Of a DNA stretch of 64,000 bases, positions 12,200 through 25,018 are shown piece after piece. Position 1 is the stretch's first letter, and each line of letters begins with the position of its first letter. The notes under the pieces were generated by a model. That model was not told where the DNA came from. It was given only the letters and a program-made list of their open reading frames with translations, and did no database searches. The DNA is from Nepenthes gracilis. Lineage: Eukaryota > Streptophyta > Magnoliopsida > Caryophyllales > Nepenthaceae. Position numbers and translations under genes: made by a program. The stretch is taken from assembly GCA_033239525.1 (NCBI GenBank), contig BSYO01000030.1, forward strand, positions 8,345,119 to 8,409,118. The letters are read 5' to 3'.

Positions 12200-15033
12200 T
12201 TTAGATAATTATACTAAAAACAAAAATCAAAATCAATTGATCGATCCAAATCAATTGACCGAGCGTTGACCGGATCCTGTCCCCTTTCCTTTTTCAAAGA
12301 TTCTAAGGAAAAAGCAGATGCACCTGTCGCATATCATAGCAATAAAGTTAAGAGCTTTATTTAAGCAAAATTACGAATGTTTTTTAATCGAATATATATA
12401 TTTAAAAAAAATAAAAAATTTATTTTTTGAATATTACACTAAAATTAAAAAAAACTCAACAAATACAAAAAAAATTTTTTTTTTTAATTTTCATTGGTCA
12501 TAAAATATAAAATTTTCATAATTTTTAATTGTAGAGGCTGTCTTTAAAATTATTTACAAAAAAATAAGAAAAAAAAAAAGCAAAAAATATATTCAAATTT
12601 ACCTATCTTCCTTTTACCTTTTGAATTTCTGGCTGAATTTCACAAATAAATAAATAAATAAAGAATATCAAAAAATTATATTTTTTACTCGTGAAAATTT
12701 TATTCTAAGTTTACAAGCATAAGTGTATCTAAGATTTAAAATTTTCATCAATTTTATTGATATTTTAAAATTATTTTTTTTTTATTTGAGTTATTTCATT
12801 ATTTATCTAGATTATTTGATTTATATGAATTATATTATTAAGTGCTAGAAAATCATTATTAAATTTTGATAAGTATTAAATTAAGCTTAAACTGGATTCA
12901 TTAACATCTCATATTTACGAGTTCAACATCAAACATAATAGGTGTAATATAAAATAAACAATACGAGTATTATTTTATCTAATAAATTACGATTAAAAAT
13001 AATATTTTTAATGAGTTAAGCTTGTTTTAGTGTTATAAACTGAGCTATTAGCATTTTTTATAAACTAATTCATTATATGTAAATATATTGATCTAATTTA
13101 TTAAGTAATTTAGTTTGATTAATAAGTTTTAATTTAATGTCATACGATTGATACTTTATAAACAATTATGAACGAATTGGGCATGTTAAATATTTATATT
13201 TTTAATTGAAAAATCAACTATTTTTAATTGAAAAAAATAATAAAAAAAAAATAATAAAAATAAAACTAAAATAATATTTATTTATTTATTTATTTGATGA
13301 ATTATAAAAATATATATCTATATACTTTTTAAGATTTTAACTATCAATAAATAACAACGGCTATTATCCCGTTTCGAAATGTGTGTTAATGAACATATTT
13401 TTTGGAAAAAAAAATCATAAAAATAGAAAATAAAAAATCTTGAAAATTGAAAATAAAATCTTTATTTTTTTATTTTTTGAATAAATAAGACACTTTTGCT
13501 TATTATTCATTCTAAGAAAAAAGCTGTTGCGTAAGATGCACCACGTAGCACAAAAGTTGGAGGCTTTTGTTCTTCTTCTTGGCCTTTAAGTCTCAAGCGA
13601 TGTAAAAAGTCGAAGACAGCGTTATCATTCCACTCAGTCAAACTACAATATCTTCCACAGTCCCAATTTATTTATTGTCCTAAGTTTTGAAATTTATGCT
13701 TTCTAGTTCAAATTTACCCATAAATTTTACAATTAACTATAATCGACCTTCCCCAAGGCACCTCATTCAAGCTATTAAATGTATAATTTTTTAAAAATAC
13801 CATGTCAAATTCTCGTTATTCATTCATAATGAATAAACTCGCAATTTTTTCAGTCACCAGTATGATTTTCAAGATTGATTTTCTTCACTATCTTTCATGC
13901 ATACTTATCTCTGGTTGTGAAATATCTTAATGGGCTAAGAAATTTGATATTTTTTTTCTTATGTTGTAGACGTTTTTCATGTAAAAATTATACTTATTTT
14001 GTGTGTGAATATTATTTTATTTTATTTTTATTATGGTTAAATTATTACTCAGGTTCACACCATAGGAGAGCGTAATATATGTGTTTCTTAAATCTAATTT
14101 CCTTTTAATTTAGCTGTAGGTCAAAAATAAGAAGAAAACTCAACGACCTATCAAAGAGTTCGAGATATTGATATGAATATGATTCTCATATCTGATACGA
14201 CAACACGGTAAAGGGCTACCATGCAGGTGGAATGGTACAAATCAATAAAGGATCTTGCTCATGTACTACGCGAAATGTTATCCCTATATTTTAGCCTTTT
14301 TCTACACATAAAATCTTACATGATATACTATATTTCACCCCTTTATGCAAGTCTAAACAAAAAGTAGCCAAATCAATTAACCAACTTTATAAAATAGACC
14401 ATGTTATGATATTTCTTTCTCCAAAATTCATGTGCGGTGGTTACTAAAATGCTTTGTTATATTCTATTTCCTCCTATAAAGATCCCCACTTTCATGGCAA
14501 CTTGGTTCATATATTCAGCTGTGATATTTTCTCGAAGGGACAACCTTTCAACAGCAATAATAGCGGAGGAAGTGGAATTGGCATTTGTATTTTTGTTGGT
14601 AATTATTTTACTTATCTTAGACTTTTTATGTTTTAACTTCAAATCGAAATTGATGGAATAGTAAAAAAGTCTCCCAATTGATATTAGATTACTTTGAGAC
14701 TAAATAGATTGAAATTGATGCTTCTTCTTTTTTTTTTTATCAAAAATCAGAAAGTAGAGAACATCTATTATTATAAAGACATCAATTTTAAATCCAACTA
14801 ACGGAGTCATTAGTAAATTAACAACAAAAATGGTTGTGCCCGTGCCTGATATTTTATATTGTCCGCTTTGGGTGTGGTATCCTATTTATGACCATTCAAG
14901 TCCACACTTCTTGAAGGTGGCATTGTCAGGAGTTGGGGTATCTACCCCTATGTATAATAATATATGTTATTTATGTACACAATTAATGTAGAATATCTGC
15001 TCCTAATATTGCCCTTAATAAAAATATGATTGT
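12200..15033. other. AT-rich region without a supported gene
   Basis: 12300-13500 is very AT-rich, with A/T runs and TTTA tandem repeats near 13280. 13500-15033 is less AT-rich and contains short open frames (13875-14075, 14437-14661) that I cannot assign to a family. The block could hold a decayed gene or the upstream part of one, but nothing here is firm enough to call. Confidence 0.4.
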
Positions 15034-15789
15034 TGTTGGGATACAAGCTACTTATTTAAATCGTGAAAAAATATTCGACAACACATCATAAGTAAATAAC
15101 ATTTACAAATAATGAAATAAGATAATTTTTATGGAAAAAACTTTTTTTAAAATGAAGAAAAAAATCATGAGACGATTTTTTTCCAAAATATCACCACTAT
15201 ATAATATTTTTGCTATACAAACCCTAATAATATTAGGACTCAATATATTGTATCAATCAAATCAAACAATAATGAGTACAAAGATAAAAGAGCAGAAAAA
15301 TAACAGATAAGACGTTCTTTTTAACTTCAAGAATAGCGTACTTAGGTTTGGTGGAGAATAAAACTCGATTTGAGATTCAACCTAAAATTCAAAATTTTCT
15401 TTTTTTCATTTTCTCTTTCTTTCTTTTCTATTTCTCTCGCAATCGGCGCTCTCGAGATTTAAAAATTATAAGTGGTTTATCCTAAAAATGCATCAGCGCT
15501 TTTTTATATTATGAGCTGCGCTCAAACGTTCGTCACATGTGCCTCGAGCATAGGTGCCTTGATAAACGGCACGTCAAATGCCCATCAAGGCATGCTCCTT
15601 CTGAAATTAGCGCCTCAAGTTCCACTCATGGCATTTGGCACCTCGGGTGCCCCTCTGATGCACCTCGGGTGCGCTGTGATTGTATCCAACACTTCGGGCC
15701 TTGGTCGTGCGGGCAAAAAACTCTTTATTGGTATCACCGATTGGCACGTCAAATGGGTATGGGTCCATGGAGTGACCCATAATCTAACA
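15034..15789 (-). repeat. 3' LTR of copia CX (left)
   Basis: It aligns with 24283-25018 throughout, for example TGCGCTC/CCGCGCTC, CACCGATTGG/CACCGATCGG and GTCAAATGGGTATG. On the minus strand a TATAAAAA box (15501-15508) lies just downstream of a GC-rich block with CTCGAG-like words (15518-15745). The LTR ends differ from those of the gypsy elements. Confidence 0.85.
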
Positions 15790-18042
15790 AACTTCCTATC
15801 ACGATCGTAAGGGGCCATCTTCATCATTATCTCGACAATGATTTGGCAAGTTTCAAGCTTTCTTCTCTGCAACACTTTAGTCATCATGTCCAAACCATTG
15901 TTCTCGCTACTAACCTTGTGAAGTGTCAACAATTTTGAGTCAACAATATTTTACACCCAATGATATCTCACATCAATGTGTTTTGATTTGGAATAAAATG
16001 ATGAGTTTTTATAATGGTGGATTACACTTTAATTATCACAAAGTAGCATATATCATTCTTACTTGAAGCTAAGTTCTTGGATAAATTTCTTCATCTAAGT
16101 ATCTCCATACTTGCTTCCGTCACATCAATGAATTTCACTTCAGTAGTCAAAAGAGTAATAACTTTTACAACTTTGATTGCCAAGAAATAGCTTCTCATGC
16201 AAACATGACTAAATATCACGAGGTAGACTTTTGAGGGTCGACATCGCCACCATGTTCTGCATCGGTATATCCAACTAGAAGTGGCTTTTCTCTTTCAAAA
16301 TACAAGTATAACTTTGAAGTTCCCGGAAGATACCTCAATATTAATTTCACCACAGATCAATACTCTTTACTGAGATTTAATAGAAAATGCTGACCGTACC
16401 AACAGTGTGAGTAATATCTAGTCTCATACACACTATAGTATACATATAACTCTCTATGGTCAAAGAGTAGGGCATGCCTCTCATGCTTACCTTTTTATCA
16501 TCTGTGGAAGGGTATTGTTGGTTGCTTAGTTTAATGTGATTGGCCAATAGAGTGCTCACCGGTTTAGATTTCTCGATATTAAAATGTTGAAGTACCTTCT
16601 CAACATTACTCTCCTAGGACATCCACAGTTTTCTTATCTTGCGGTCACGAAATATTCGTATACCCAGAATTTGCTTTGCTAGCTTCAAATCCTTCATGGT
16701 AAAGAATTTCCTAAGCTATTACTTCAATTCATTGATCAGTGAGGTATTTTTCCCAACAATAAGTATATCATCCAGATAAAGTTATAGAATAACTAAATCA
16801 TCTTTGAAAAATCTCTAAACGAAGATATAAGGGTTCGAAATAATTTTCTGATAGCTTTGATCCATTATAATGGACTCAAACTTCTTATACTACTGTCTCG
16901 GAGCTTGCTTCATCCTATATATATTTTTCTTCAAATGACACATCATATATTCCTTCTACTCAACATGAAATCCATCTAGCTACTCCAAGTAGATTTCCTC
17001 CTCAAGGTCACCATGAAGGAATATTGTCTCCACATCTAATTATTCCACTTCTAAGTTAAGGACCACGGTCAATCTAAGTACCAACCGGATTGAAGATATA
17101 TTCATAATTGGAGCAAAAATTTCATCAAAATTAACACCTTTTCACCGATTAAAACCTTTTATAACCAGCCTCACCTTATATCTTAGTTGTGAGTTATTCT
17201 CATCAGCCTTCTTCAAGTGGAAGACCCACTTGTTTTTCAACACTCGCTTACCCTTTAGCAATTTTGTCAATTCGAACATATGATTTTCCAGCATCTATTT
17301 CATTTCGTCTTGAATGACTTCCATCCACTCCACTTTGTGCTCATCCTCCATAACCTCATCAAAGTTTTTAGGCTCCCCTCCATCGATAAGTAGTACATAT
17401 TCATTAGCTGATAGACGAATGGTCTATAGGCTCCCCTCCATAACCTTATCTTTCGATCTCTCATTGATCATCGAAATGGAATGATCTCGACAAGCTCAAC
17501 AATATCATGAGGAACAATATCATCCTCATCATCAAAAGTAGGAGTCCCATGGTCTTCTTTCCCTCCGGGATTGCCTTGATCACTATCTTTATTACAAATA
17601 AAACCAATATCAAGCACTCAAGATTTGTATCACAAACCCAACTGCTGTTATTGTTAGAAATTACCTTTGCCACTTTGTTGAGATATTTAATTATCTCATC
17701 CTCAATTAATACCACATCCTTTGATCAAACAAGTTTGTTCTCTATCGGATGGTAGACCCGATATCCTAAATCATCTTTTCCGTAGTTGAGAAAAAAATAC
17801 ATTGTCTTATGTTTGATTCCAGCTTGAAATTCTTATCCTTAGGGATGTGAACAAAAGCCTTACACCCAAACATATGTAAATTGTATGATATTTCCTTTCT
17901 GAACCACACCTTTTCTAAAACCTCCCAATTCAGTGGACCACTCAATAATAGGTTGATAACATGATTCACAACATTCAAGACTTTTGCCCTTAAATAAACT
18001 GGGAGCTTTGCCTCCAAAAGCACGTATTGAACTCTCTCTATC
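15790..18042 (-). pseudogene. copia CX RNase H, reverse transcriptase and integrase C-terminal part
   Basis: Read on the minus strand. The integrase C-terminal part (17766-18042) contains HMFGCKAFVHIPKD. A linker follows (17400-17760). RT (about 16600-17350) has its catalytic motif as YLDDILIVG at 16767-16778, where YVDD is usual. RNase H (about 15950-16300) contains LVGYTDAEHGGDVD near 16230-16275. Stops occur throughout, one of them four codons before YLDD. Integrase stops at 18042 where the TR-GAG element is inserted, and resumes at 22471. The remnant is non-functional. Confidence 0.85.
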
Positions 18043-18047
18043 AATAT

Positions 18048-19069
18048 TGTTAGGTTTATTTTTATGATTGGTATATTCCGTGACCATATGTAATCACGTG
18101 TCATTGTCGAGTTGTGTTTCGTCGAAGTGCTACATCAACATATTTCCGGAGCTATTCGTTAGGGCTTCCAGAAGTACCGCGCTTGCCGTGAGGTCCCCAC
18201 CCGAACGAGCCCAAAATCCCAAAGCCTTGCGCTAGCCGTGAGCTCGCCACGAGCTCAAGCACAAAATCTTGAAACACCCCGCTCGCTACTCGCCTTCTTC
18301 TCACTCAAGTGCACGTAGAGTTTCTCATGAAACCCTCCGTGCGTCCACCGCGCGCTCGAGCGTCGTAGCAATGAGCAGATTTTTTAAAACTGTTTTTCTA
18401 ACCTTCTATATATATGCACCTTAATTCTTTTACCCTAGAACTTGATTAATGATTTTGGAGCACCTCCCATTGAGAAAAATTCATCATTTCCCCCAATAAA
18501 CGTGTTCCAATTGAGAAAACCGATCTTTCATAATTGTCCTTTATGTGCTAGCGGTTTTCTCACCACTTTTTCTTTAACGATTCATCACTTCTATCCTTCT
18601 ACCTTCGTTGGAGATGTCGGTATGTGGAAGAAGGGGATCCGATCGTATTTGGCAATTCAAGTGGATCGAGAGGAAAAATTAACGTGAAGACCAAAATGCA
18701 TCCGATTCCATTGCCGTGGATAAATCCAATGAGTTCCTTGGTAGGGATTATAAGATGGGAGTAAGTCAGTTAGGTTAGCACGTCGTTACCACCCAATTTG
18801 TAAGTTTATTTTCATAGTACATTTCTTCCCTATCCGTTGAAGCACGGAGAATATTTCTCAATTACCGTGGGTATCGAGTTTTTCCTTCATCATCAAAAAG
18901 ATTATTTTATTATTATTATTATTACTTTATTTTTATGCTCGTATTACTCGTATTATCTAGAAACAAATATTCTTTACATGTATTAAATATTTAATTTTGT
19001 ACCATTTTTGCTAATCTTCCATGGGATCGAAACTTTATTATATAAGTTGGGACGAAACATCCTTTTTCA
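18048..19069 (+). repeat. 5' LTR of the TR-GAG-like element
   Basis: It starts TGTTAGGTTT and ends CTTTTTCA, and is similar to 21435-22465 along its whole length. A GC-rich block with GCGCTCGAGCG and GAGCTC words (18180-18370) precedes a TATATATA box (18407-18414). Confidence 0.9.
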
Positions 19070-19070
19070 A

Positions 19071-19084
19071 TTGGTATAAGAAAC
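19071..19084 (+). other. primer-binding site (TR-GAG-like element)
   Basis: TTGGTATAAGAAAC begins two bases after the LTR end. It resembles TGGTATCAGAGC, the plant initiator Met-tRNA complement, with changes. Confidence 0.6.
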
Positions 19085-19204
19085 TTACCTCGATCCGCAA
19101 CCTTCGATCTAGATGTATAGGAGTGGATCATTCTCTGTATCTCCCTTCTTTAATAGAGCAATTATACCTATTGGAAGGTTTGGATGAGAATATTACTCAA
19201 ATCG

Positions 19205-20960
19205 ATGGATGAGCATGTGTGGGCTAATATCCAAATTGGGTGGACTCCACCCAAAAGTAGTGATGAACCAAAAGTTCTGTCTTTGTAGTCAAAAGAAGAA
19301 CTTGATACTTATAATTGGAACAATAAATGATTACATGCTATTTTTAAGGCCATATCTCTCGAATAGTTTAAACGCATATCTATGTGTAAGACTGTAAAAG
19401 ATGCATGAGATATACTTGAAATCACTAATAAAGGAACCAAACTTGTAAAAAATTTAAAATTACAAATGAAAACTAACAAATTTGAAGAAATCCGTATGAA
19501 AGATGATAAAAATTTTGATAAATTCTATACTCAATTAAACAATATTATGAATTCTATGTTTAATTTAGGAGAATAGATTCTTGAAAATCGAATTGTAAAA
19601 AAAGTTTTATATCACTCCCTAAACAATTTAGACATAAAATCACCGCTATCGAAGAAAGTAAAGATCTTGATAAAATAAAAATCAAAGAACTTATAGGATC
19701 CCTCCAAATTTATGACCACACACTTTCACAGTCAAGAAAAAATAAATCGACTGATCTAAAATCCATTAGGGAAGAGACAGATCGTGACTCTGATGAAGAG
19801 TCAAATAGCAATAAAGATTTTACCACATTTGTTAGAAATTTTAAAAAATTCTTAAAGAAAAATAAATCTTCTTCTGACGTACAAAGTGTGAATTTAAAAC
19901 AAACTCTTAAATCTGACAAGAAAGGTTGACGAGAAATTAAAGAATCCAAATTGAAAAATACCCAAAGTGTTTATTACCATGAATATAAAGGTTTTGATCA
20001 TTATCGTGTTGAATGCCCAAACCTTAAACACCAACAAGAACAAGCCTTTAAAACTAATGTGATTTTAAGTGATGACGAAGAAGAAGAGGTTGAGAAATGA
20101 TCTGAAAATGGTCCTGTCAAATACATTGCTTTTATGACCTCGATGTGTGAGACTAATGAACATTTAAAAGAAAAATGAACATTTAAAAGAAAAAATAAAT
20201 GTATGTTCATGTTTATAATAAATTGTTCAAAGAAAGCCTACAGATCAAGAAAATTGTCATTAAAGTACAAATTGACTAAAATAAAAATAAAATATTAGCT
20301 CTTAAATCCGAGTTAAATACAAAAGTTCAAGAAATTGAGAAATTGAAATATTCTTTTACTAAAAAAATCACAACTCTTGAATCTAATTTAGAGACTACTC
20401 GAAATGACTTGAAATAATTTTCAAATGAGTCCAAAAAATTGGATCATATGCTCAGTTTGAAAAAAATAAGAGAAAATAAAACCGGATTGGATTATTCTGA
20501 AAATGACTTGAAAGCCACTATTAATTCTAAAACTATATTTATCCAACCCATGTCCCTCCCTAGACAAAACAGTCAATCATCTGCCTGTGTTGACCAATCA
20601 TCAAGCAGTTCTCCAAAGAAGTGTGCTAATATACAAAATAGTCAAAACTTCACAAATATGAAATAATTTGGTCTTAAATGCACTAGGAAGCCAATATATA
20701 CTTCTGACGGCCATACTAAATTCATTCTAACGTGCCATGGATGCAAAATTATTGGTCATATTCGCCCCTATTGCCCCGTATGGTCGCGTCAAACTAATTT
20801 TCAGCAATGCTCAAAGATAAATCATTTCACTCACTGAATCAACTATTTAAATGATCAAGTGTCACATTTAACCTACACTATCAACCGTGGTAAGAAAATA
20901 TGGATAAAAAAGAGTGAGTTCCATTACCCTTTAAAAATTCATGACAAAAGGGGGAGTAGA
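19205..20960 (+). pseudogene. copia-type gag (UBN2/DUF4219-like) of the TR-GAG-like element
   Basis: From the ATG at 19205 the frame reads MDEHVWANIQIGWTPPK, then conserved gag words (KAISLE, KTVKDA, DILEITNKGTKLVKN, FYTQLNNIMNSMFNLGE). This is the N-terminal gag architecture of plant copia-type and TR-GAG elements. A degenerate zinc knuckle follows near 19973-20015, its first two Cys now Tyr and its final Cys kept in VECPN. Farther on are an acidic DDEEEEVEK stretch (about 20070-20097) and a second Cys-containing segment (HGCKIIGHIRPYC, near 20730-20775). Internal stops occur at expected Trp, Gln or Arg codons, for example near 19286, 19328, 19367, 19403 and 19574. The gene is dead, but its design is still legible. 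Confidence 0.85.
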
Positions 20961-21422
20961 TTCCTGTCTTAATCTTAGGGGGAAACCCTATGTACTTCAG
21001 GGGGAGATGTTATCTTTTATGTTAGGGGAGACATTATTATTTTTATGAGGGGGAGTTCTTCTTGGATTTTTATGTTGTTTGTGTTTCTTTTGCTGACTTT
21101 ATATTTTCTACTGTCTTTTCATTCATTTATTTTGCTGATGTATGTTGTTTTCTTCTTCTATTGTTACGATTTTATTATATCATCATGTATTATACATTTT
21201 TGTACTAACCCTATTTGACCAGACAATACAGTTATAGTATTGACGCGGCAGTCACATTATCGACATAGTAGTACTAGCATAGATTTTTACATTTTATTAT
21301 TATATTATTTTTATTTTGCACTAGGCGTAGATTTTTATGTACATGGGTTTTATCTTGATGATATCTGAACCCGTGCTTCACTTGTATTTTTCTTACTTTA
21401 TTAGTTTTGTCATGGCATTGTC

Positions 21423-21434
21423 AAAGGGGGAGAT
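21423..21434 (+). other. polypurine tract (TR-GAG-like element)
   Basis: AAAGGGGGAGAT lies immediately before the right LTR, the usual primer for plus-strand synthesis. Several GGGGGA(G) words occur upstream (20950-21060). Confidence 0.85.
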
Positions 21435-22465
21435 TGTTTGGGTCATTTTTATAATTAGCATATTCCATTACCATATGTATTCATGTATCGATATCGAGTT
21501 GTATTTAATCGAAGTGCTACATCAATATACTTTCATAGCTGTTCGTTCCAGCTTCCAGGAGTATCGTGCTTGCCGTGAGCTCTCCACCGACTCGAGCCCA
21601 AAATCCATAAGCCCTGCGCTTGCCGTGAGCTCACCACGAGCTCGAGCGTAAAATTTCAAAACACTCCGCTTACTGCTCGCCTTCTTCTCGCTCAAGCGCA
21701 CGTAGGGTTTCTCATGAAACCCTCCATGTGCCTGCCACGCGCTCGAGCCGCACTCAAGTGCTGCAGAAACAGGCAGATTTTTTAAAACTGTTTTTTGAAC
21801 CATCTATATATGTGCACCTAAATTCTTTTACCCTAACACTTGATTGATGATTTTGGAGCGCCTCCCCTTGAGAAATATTCATCATTTTCTCCAATAAATG
21901 TGTTCCAATTGAGAAAACCAATATTTTATAATTGTGTTTCATGTGCTAATGGTTTTTTCACCACTTTCTCTTTTTCGATTCATCACTTCTACCCTTCTAC
22001 CTTCATTGGTAACGTCGGTACATGAAAAAAGGGGATCCGGCCGTGTTTGGCAATTCAAGTAGCTTGAGAAAGAAGATTGACGTGAAGACCAAAAAGCGTT
22101 TCGGTTCCGTTGTCATGGGCAAATCCAAGGAGTTTCTTGGTAGGGATCACAAAATGAAAATAAGTCGAATAGATTAGCGTGTTGTTACCACCTGGTCTAT
22201 AAGTTAATTTTCATAATACATTTTTTTCTGACCGTTGAAACCCGAAGGAGTTTTTCTCAATTACTGTGGGTATCAAGTTTCTTCTTCGTCATCAAAAAGA
22301 TTGTTTTTTTATTATTATTACTTTATTTTTATACTTGTATTACTCGTATCATCTAAATATAAATATTTTTTACATATATTGAATATTTGATTTTGTACCG
22401 CTTTTGCTAATCTTGCACGGGATTAAAACTTTATTATATAAGTTGGGACAAAATGTCCTTTTTCA
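21435..22465 (+). repeat. 3' LTR of the TR-GAG-like element
   Basis: It starts TGTTTGGGTC and ends CTTTTTCA, followed by the AATAT duplication. The TATA word is at 21805-21812. A GC-rich CG-word block lies at about 21555-21770. Confidence 0.9.
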
Positions 22466-22470
22466 AATAT

Positions 22471-24269
22471 CCTATTCATCTATTTGGTCACATCATTTAA
22501 TTATGGTGTTTTTGGAAGAGTTTTTTGGTATCAAATTTCGTGAGACCAATAATATATATCAAATACTCTGATATACTCTCTACTATTATTACTTCGGATG
22601 CACTTCATGTTCTTTCCCGTTTGCCTCACAACCAAGGCATGAAAATATTCAAAGATATTAAGGGTTTCATCCTTTAATTTCAACTGATACACGCACAACG
22701 TTTTTGAATAATTATCAATAAATCTAATGAAGTACGGTGCTCCTTTAAATATCTTCACTTTGAGAGGCCCACATGTTTGTATAGACCAACTCAAGAAGAT
22801 CAAATTTCTTTGTAGACGAGTTTTCATAGAGCGAAACTCGTCGTTACTCCCCCACAATACAATGAAAACAAGTCTTTAGCTTCATTTTCTTCACACCCTA
22901 AAGGAAGTCATTCCTAGCTTAGCAATTTGGCCCTTTCTCACTCATGTAGCTTAACTATCTGTACCACAAATTTGAAGACTCATCACTTCTTACAACATGC
23001 ACATCTCCAGCTAAAATAGTGGCTTGCAACACATACAAATTGAAAACTTTCTTTCTCGGACTACTACTAGAGATTCTCTAATTAACTTTCATGCCTCTTC
23101 ACAGAGTATTGCAAAATCATTCATCATTGAGCTTCCCCACTGAAATAAGATTTACTCGAATATTCGGGATATATCATACATCCTTCAATAGCAACTTGGT
23201 TCCATTGTTGGTGATAAAGCACATGTCACCATAGTCGACAATTCAAGATGTACCTTTATTACCCATCTTTAACAATCTAAAATTACCGGGAGTATAAAAT
23301 GTAAAAAATTTCCTTCCATGATGTGATGTGAAGTGAGCTACTACTGTCCACCACCCAATTGGCTTTGTGATCTGCCAGATTGATCACCTTATCCTCTTTA
23401 TACACCAACCAAAGGTCACATTTGATAACAATTAAATCTCACTCTTATCTCAGGCTTTGTTGACTTTCTTCTCATTGTCATCTACATTGTCACATTTTTA
23501 CTTATAATAATATTTTTGATATGTCCCTTCTTCTTACAGTGGTGGCCCTCGAAATTACCTTGACAAGGATTTACTTCGGTTCTTCTCACTAGATTTAGGG
23601 CCACACTCTTTATTCTTTTCTTATAACATTAAGACTAGCACTTCAAAGTGTGAAGAAGAAGACTCTTTTAATTGATATCTCATCTCTTCATTTAACATGA
23701 CTCCCTTTGTTATTTTCAGAGTCACAATGCCATTCAAAACTTTATTAGTGATGATTATCTATATCATCTCCCAAAAGTCTGGTAAGGTAATCAATAGCTA
23801 CAAGACTAATAGCTCATCATCAAACTTGATGCCTATATTACTCAACTGACCCACACATCCTTAAAAGTTATTCAAGTGATCAATAATGGATGTGCCCTCC
23901 TTTTACCTCAATTTCATCAATTTTATCAAGTCGTATAATTTGTTGTCACCGATTTTTGAAACATAGAGTATCTCTAACTTCTCCCACAATGTCTTTACAT
24001 TCACTTCATTTCAAATGTGATTATACACGTTACCATCCACAAATTGTTCAACATAGTCACAAACTTGTTCATGTTTAAAAGCCCATTTCTCGAATTTTGA
24101 CTTGGACCTTTGCGTGGCAAACACTCAAAGATGCATAATTTTTACAAACAATAAATCTTTCACCTTACTCCTTTAAATATCATAATTTGTGTCATTTAAA
24201 TAAATAATCTTATTTTCAACCTCTATTGATTCAAATAAGTCTCAAGCTACACGACATAAAGAACCGTAT
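22471..24269 (-). pseudogene. copia CX gag, protease and integrase N-terminal part
   Basis: Read on the minus strand from right to left. Gag (about 23500-24240) contains LPDFWEMI and a degraded Cys-rich knuckle. The protease near 23325-23375 reads WVVDSSSSLHITS, where the D-S-G active site has become D-S-S. Integrase (22531-22857) reads CGPLKVKIFKGAPYFIRFID, then RQTGKNMKCIRSNNSREYI. The Asp expected in DVCGP and the Asp of the TDNGGEYI motif are both lost. The frame joins 17766-18042 once the inserted element is set aside, which dates that insertion after CX. Confidence 0.8.
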
Positions 24270-24280
24270 CTTTGATGCCA
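24270..24280 (-). other. primer-binding site of copia CX
   Basis: On the minus strand TGGCATCAAAG follows the 5' LTR after two bases. It is a slightly altered initiator Met-tRNA site. Confidence 0.65.
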
Positions 24281-24282
24281 CA

Positions 24283-25018
24283 TGTTGAGATATGACTTGC
24301 TTATTTAAATAGTGAGAAAATATTCAATAACATACAATGAATAAATAATAATCACAAATAATAAGATAAAATATAACATTTACGTGAAAAACTCCCTTTG
24401 AAATAAGGAAGAAAAATCATTGAGACAATTCATTCGAAAATATCTCCACTATGTAATATTTCGATTACACAAACTCTAATATAAAGACTCAATACCTTGT
24501 ATCAAATAGACTAAATAATGATAAGTATAAAACGAAAAAGTAGAAAAATAACCGATAAAACGTTCTTTTCAACTCTAAAAATAATGTACTCAAAATCTGT
24601 AGTTATTAGAATTCGATTCGAAACTCAATTGGATACTCAAATCTTTCTTTTCTTTCCTTTCTTTCTCTTTCTCTTCTTTTTCTCTCATAGTCAGTGCTCT
24701 CTAGGTCTGAAAATTGTAAGTGATTTACCCTAAAAATACATCAATATATTTTTATACTACGAGCCGCGCTCGAGCATGAGTGCCTCGATAAATGGCGCCT
24801 TGAGTGTGACTCTTCTGAAATTGGCGCATCAGGTGCTCCCCAGGCATGCCTTAAGCACACGTTCACTGCATTTGACGCATCAGGAGTGCCTCAAGTGCAC
24901 TACTACTAGATTCGGCACTTCGAGCATTGGTCATGCCCACGAAAAACATCTCATTTGCATCACCGATCGGCCCGTCAAATGGGTATGAACCTATATAGGA
25001 GTGATTCATAAGCCAAGA
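24283..25018 (-). repeat. 5' LTR of copia CX (right)
   Basis: Pairs with 15034-15789. The minus-strand TATAAAAA box is 24749-24756. A block containing GCTCGAGCG-type words (24762-24960) lies upstream of it in element orientation. Confidence 0.85.

Larger units (their letters stand above)
9500..12200. repeat. AT-rich region with nested direct duplications
   Basis: The stretch 9505-9840 resembles 10880-11115: TTTTTAGAATCTCG followed by AAATAAGATAAAAATA and TTTGAATAGAATTAAAAAA in the same order. A second pair of units, about 11110-11390 and 11590-11817, also runs in the same order and contains the 106-bp perfect repeats. I find no convincing coding frame. The short open frame at 9945-10178 matches nothing I know. 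Confidence 0.6.
18048..22465 (+). mobile_element. gag-only LTR retrotransposon (TR-GAG-like), nested in copia CX
   Basis: Direct LTRs 18048-19069 and 21435-22465 are flanked by a perfect 5-bp duplication AATAT (18043-18047 and 22466-22470). A primer-binding-site-like TTGGTATAAG follows the left LTR, and a classic polypurine tract AAAGGGGGAGAT precedes the right LTR. The 2.4-kb interior holds only a gag remnant. I see no protease, integrase, RT or RNase H motif. This matches the published class of plant elements with terminal repeats and gag alone (TR-GAG), which must borrow enzymes from an autonomous relative. The alternative is a full copia that lost pol by deletion. Confidence 0.85.
15034..25018 (-). 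mobile_element. Ty1/copia retrotransposon CX, interrupted by a TR-GAG element
   Basis: Two related terminal repeats (15034-15789 and 24283-25018) enclose gag, protease, integrase, RT and RNase H, read right to left in copia order (integrase before RT). In element orientation the left LTR starts TGTTAGATT and ends CCAACA. A primer-binding site abuts the right LTR. The flanks ATTGT (15029-15033) and ATCAT (25019-25023) match at only three of five bases, so no TSD is claimed. A plus-strand element sits inside integrase at 18048-22465. All coding parts carry stops or frameshifts. Confidence 0.85.

Noticed and set aside
14437..14661. Possible exon with a hydrophobic stretch (74-residue frame, also an overlapping frame)
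   Set aside because: Two phases and the reverse strand are all open here, no family is recognisable, and no partner exons were found.
22531..22857. Independent gene on the minus strand (108 residues)
   Set aside because: It is the copia CX integrase core, contiguous with 17766-18042 once the TR-GAG insertion is removed.
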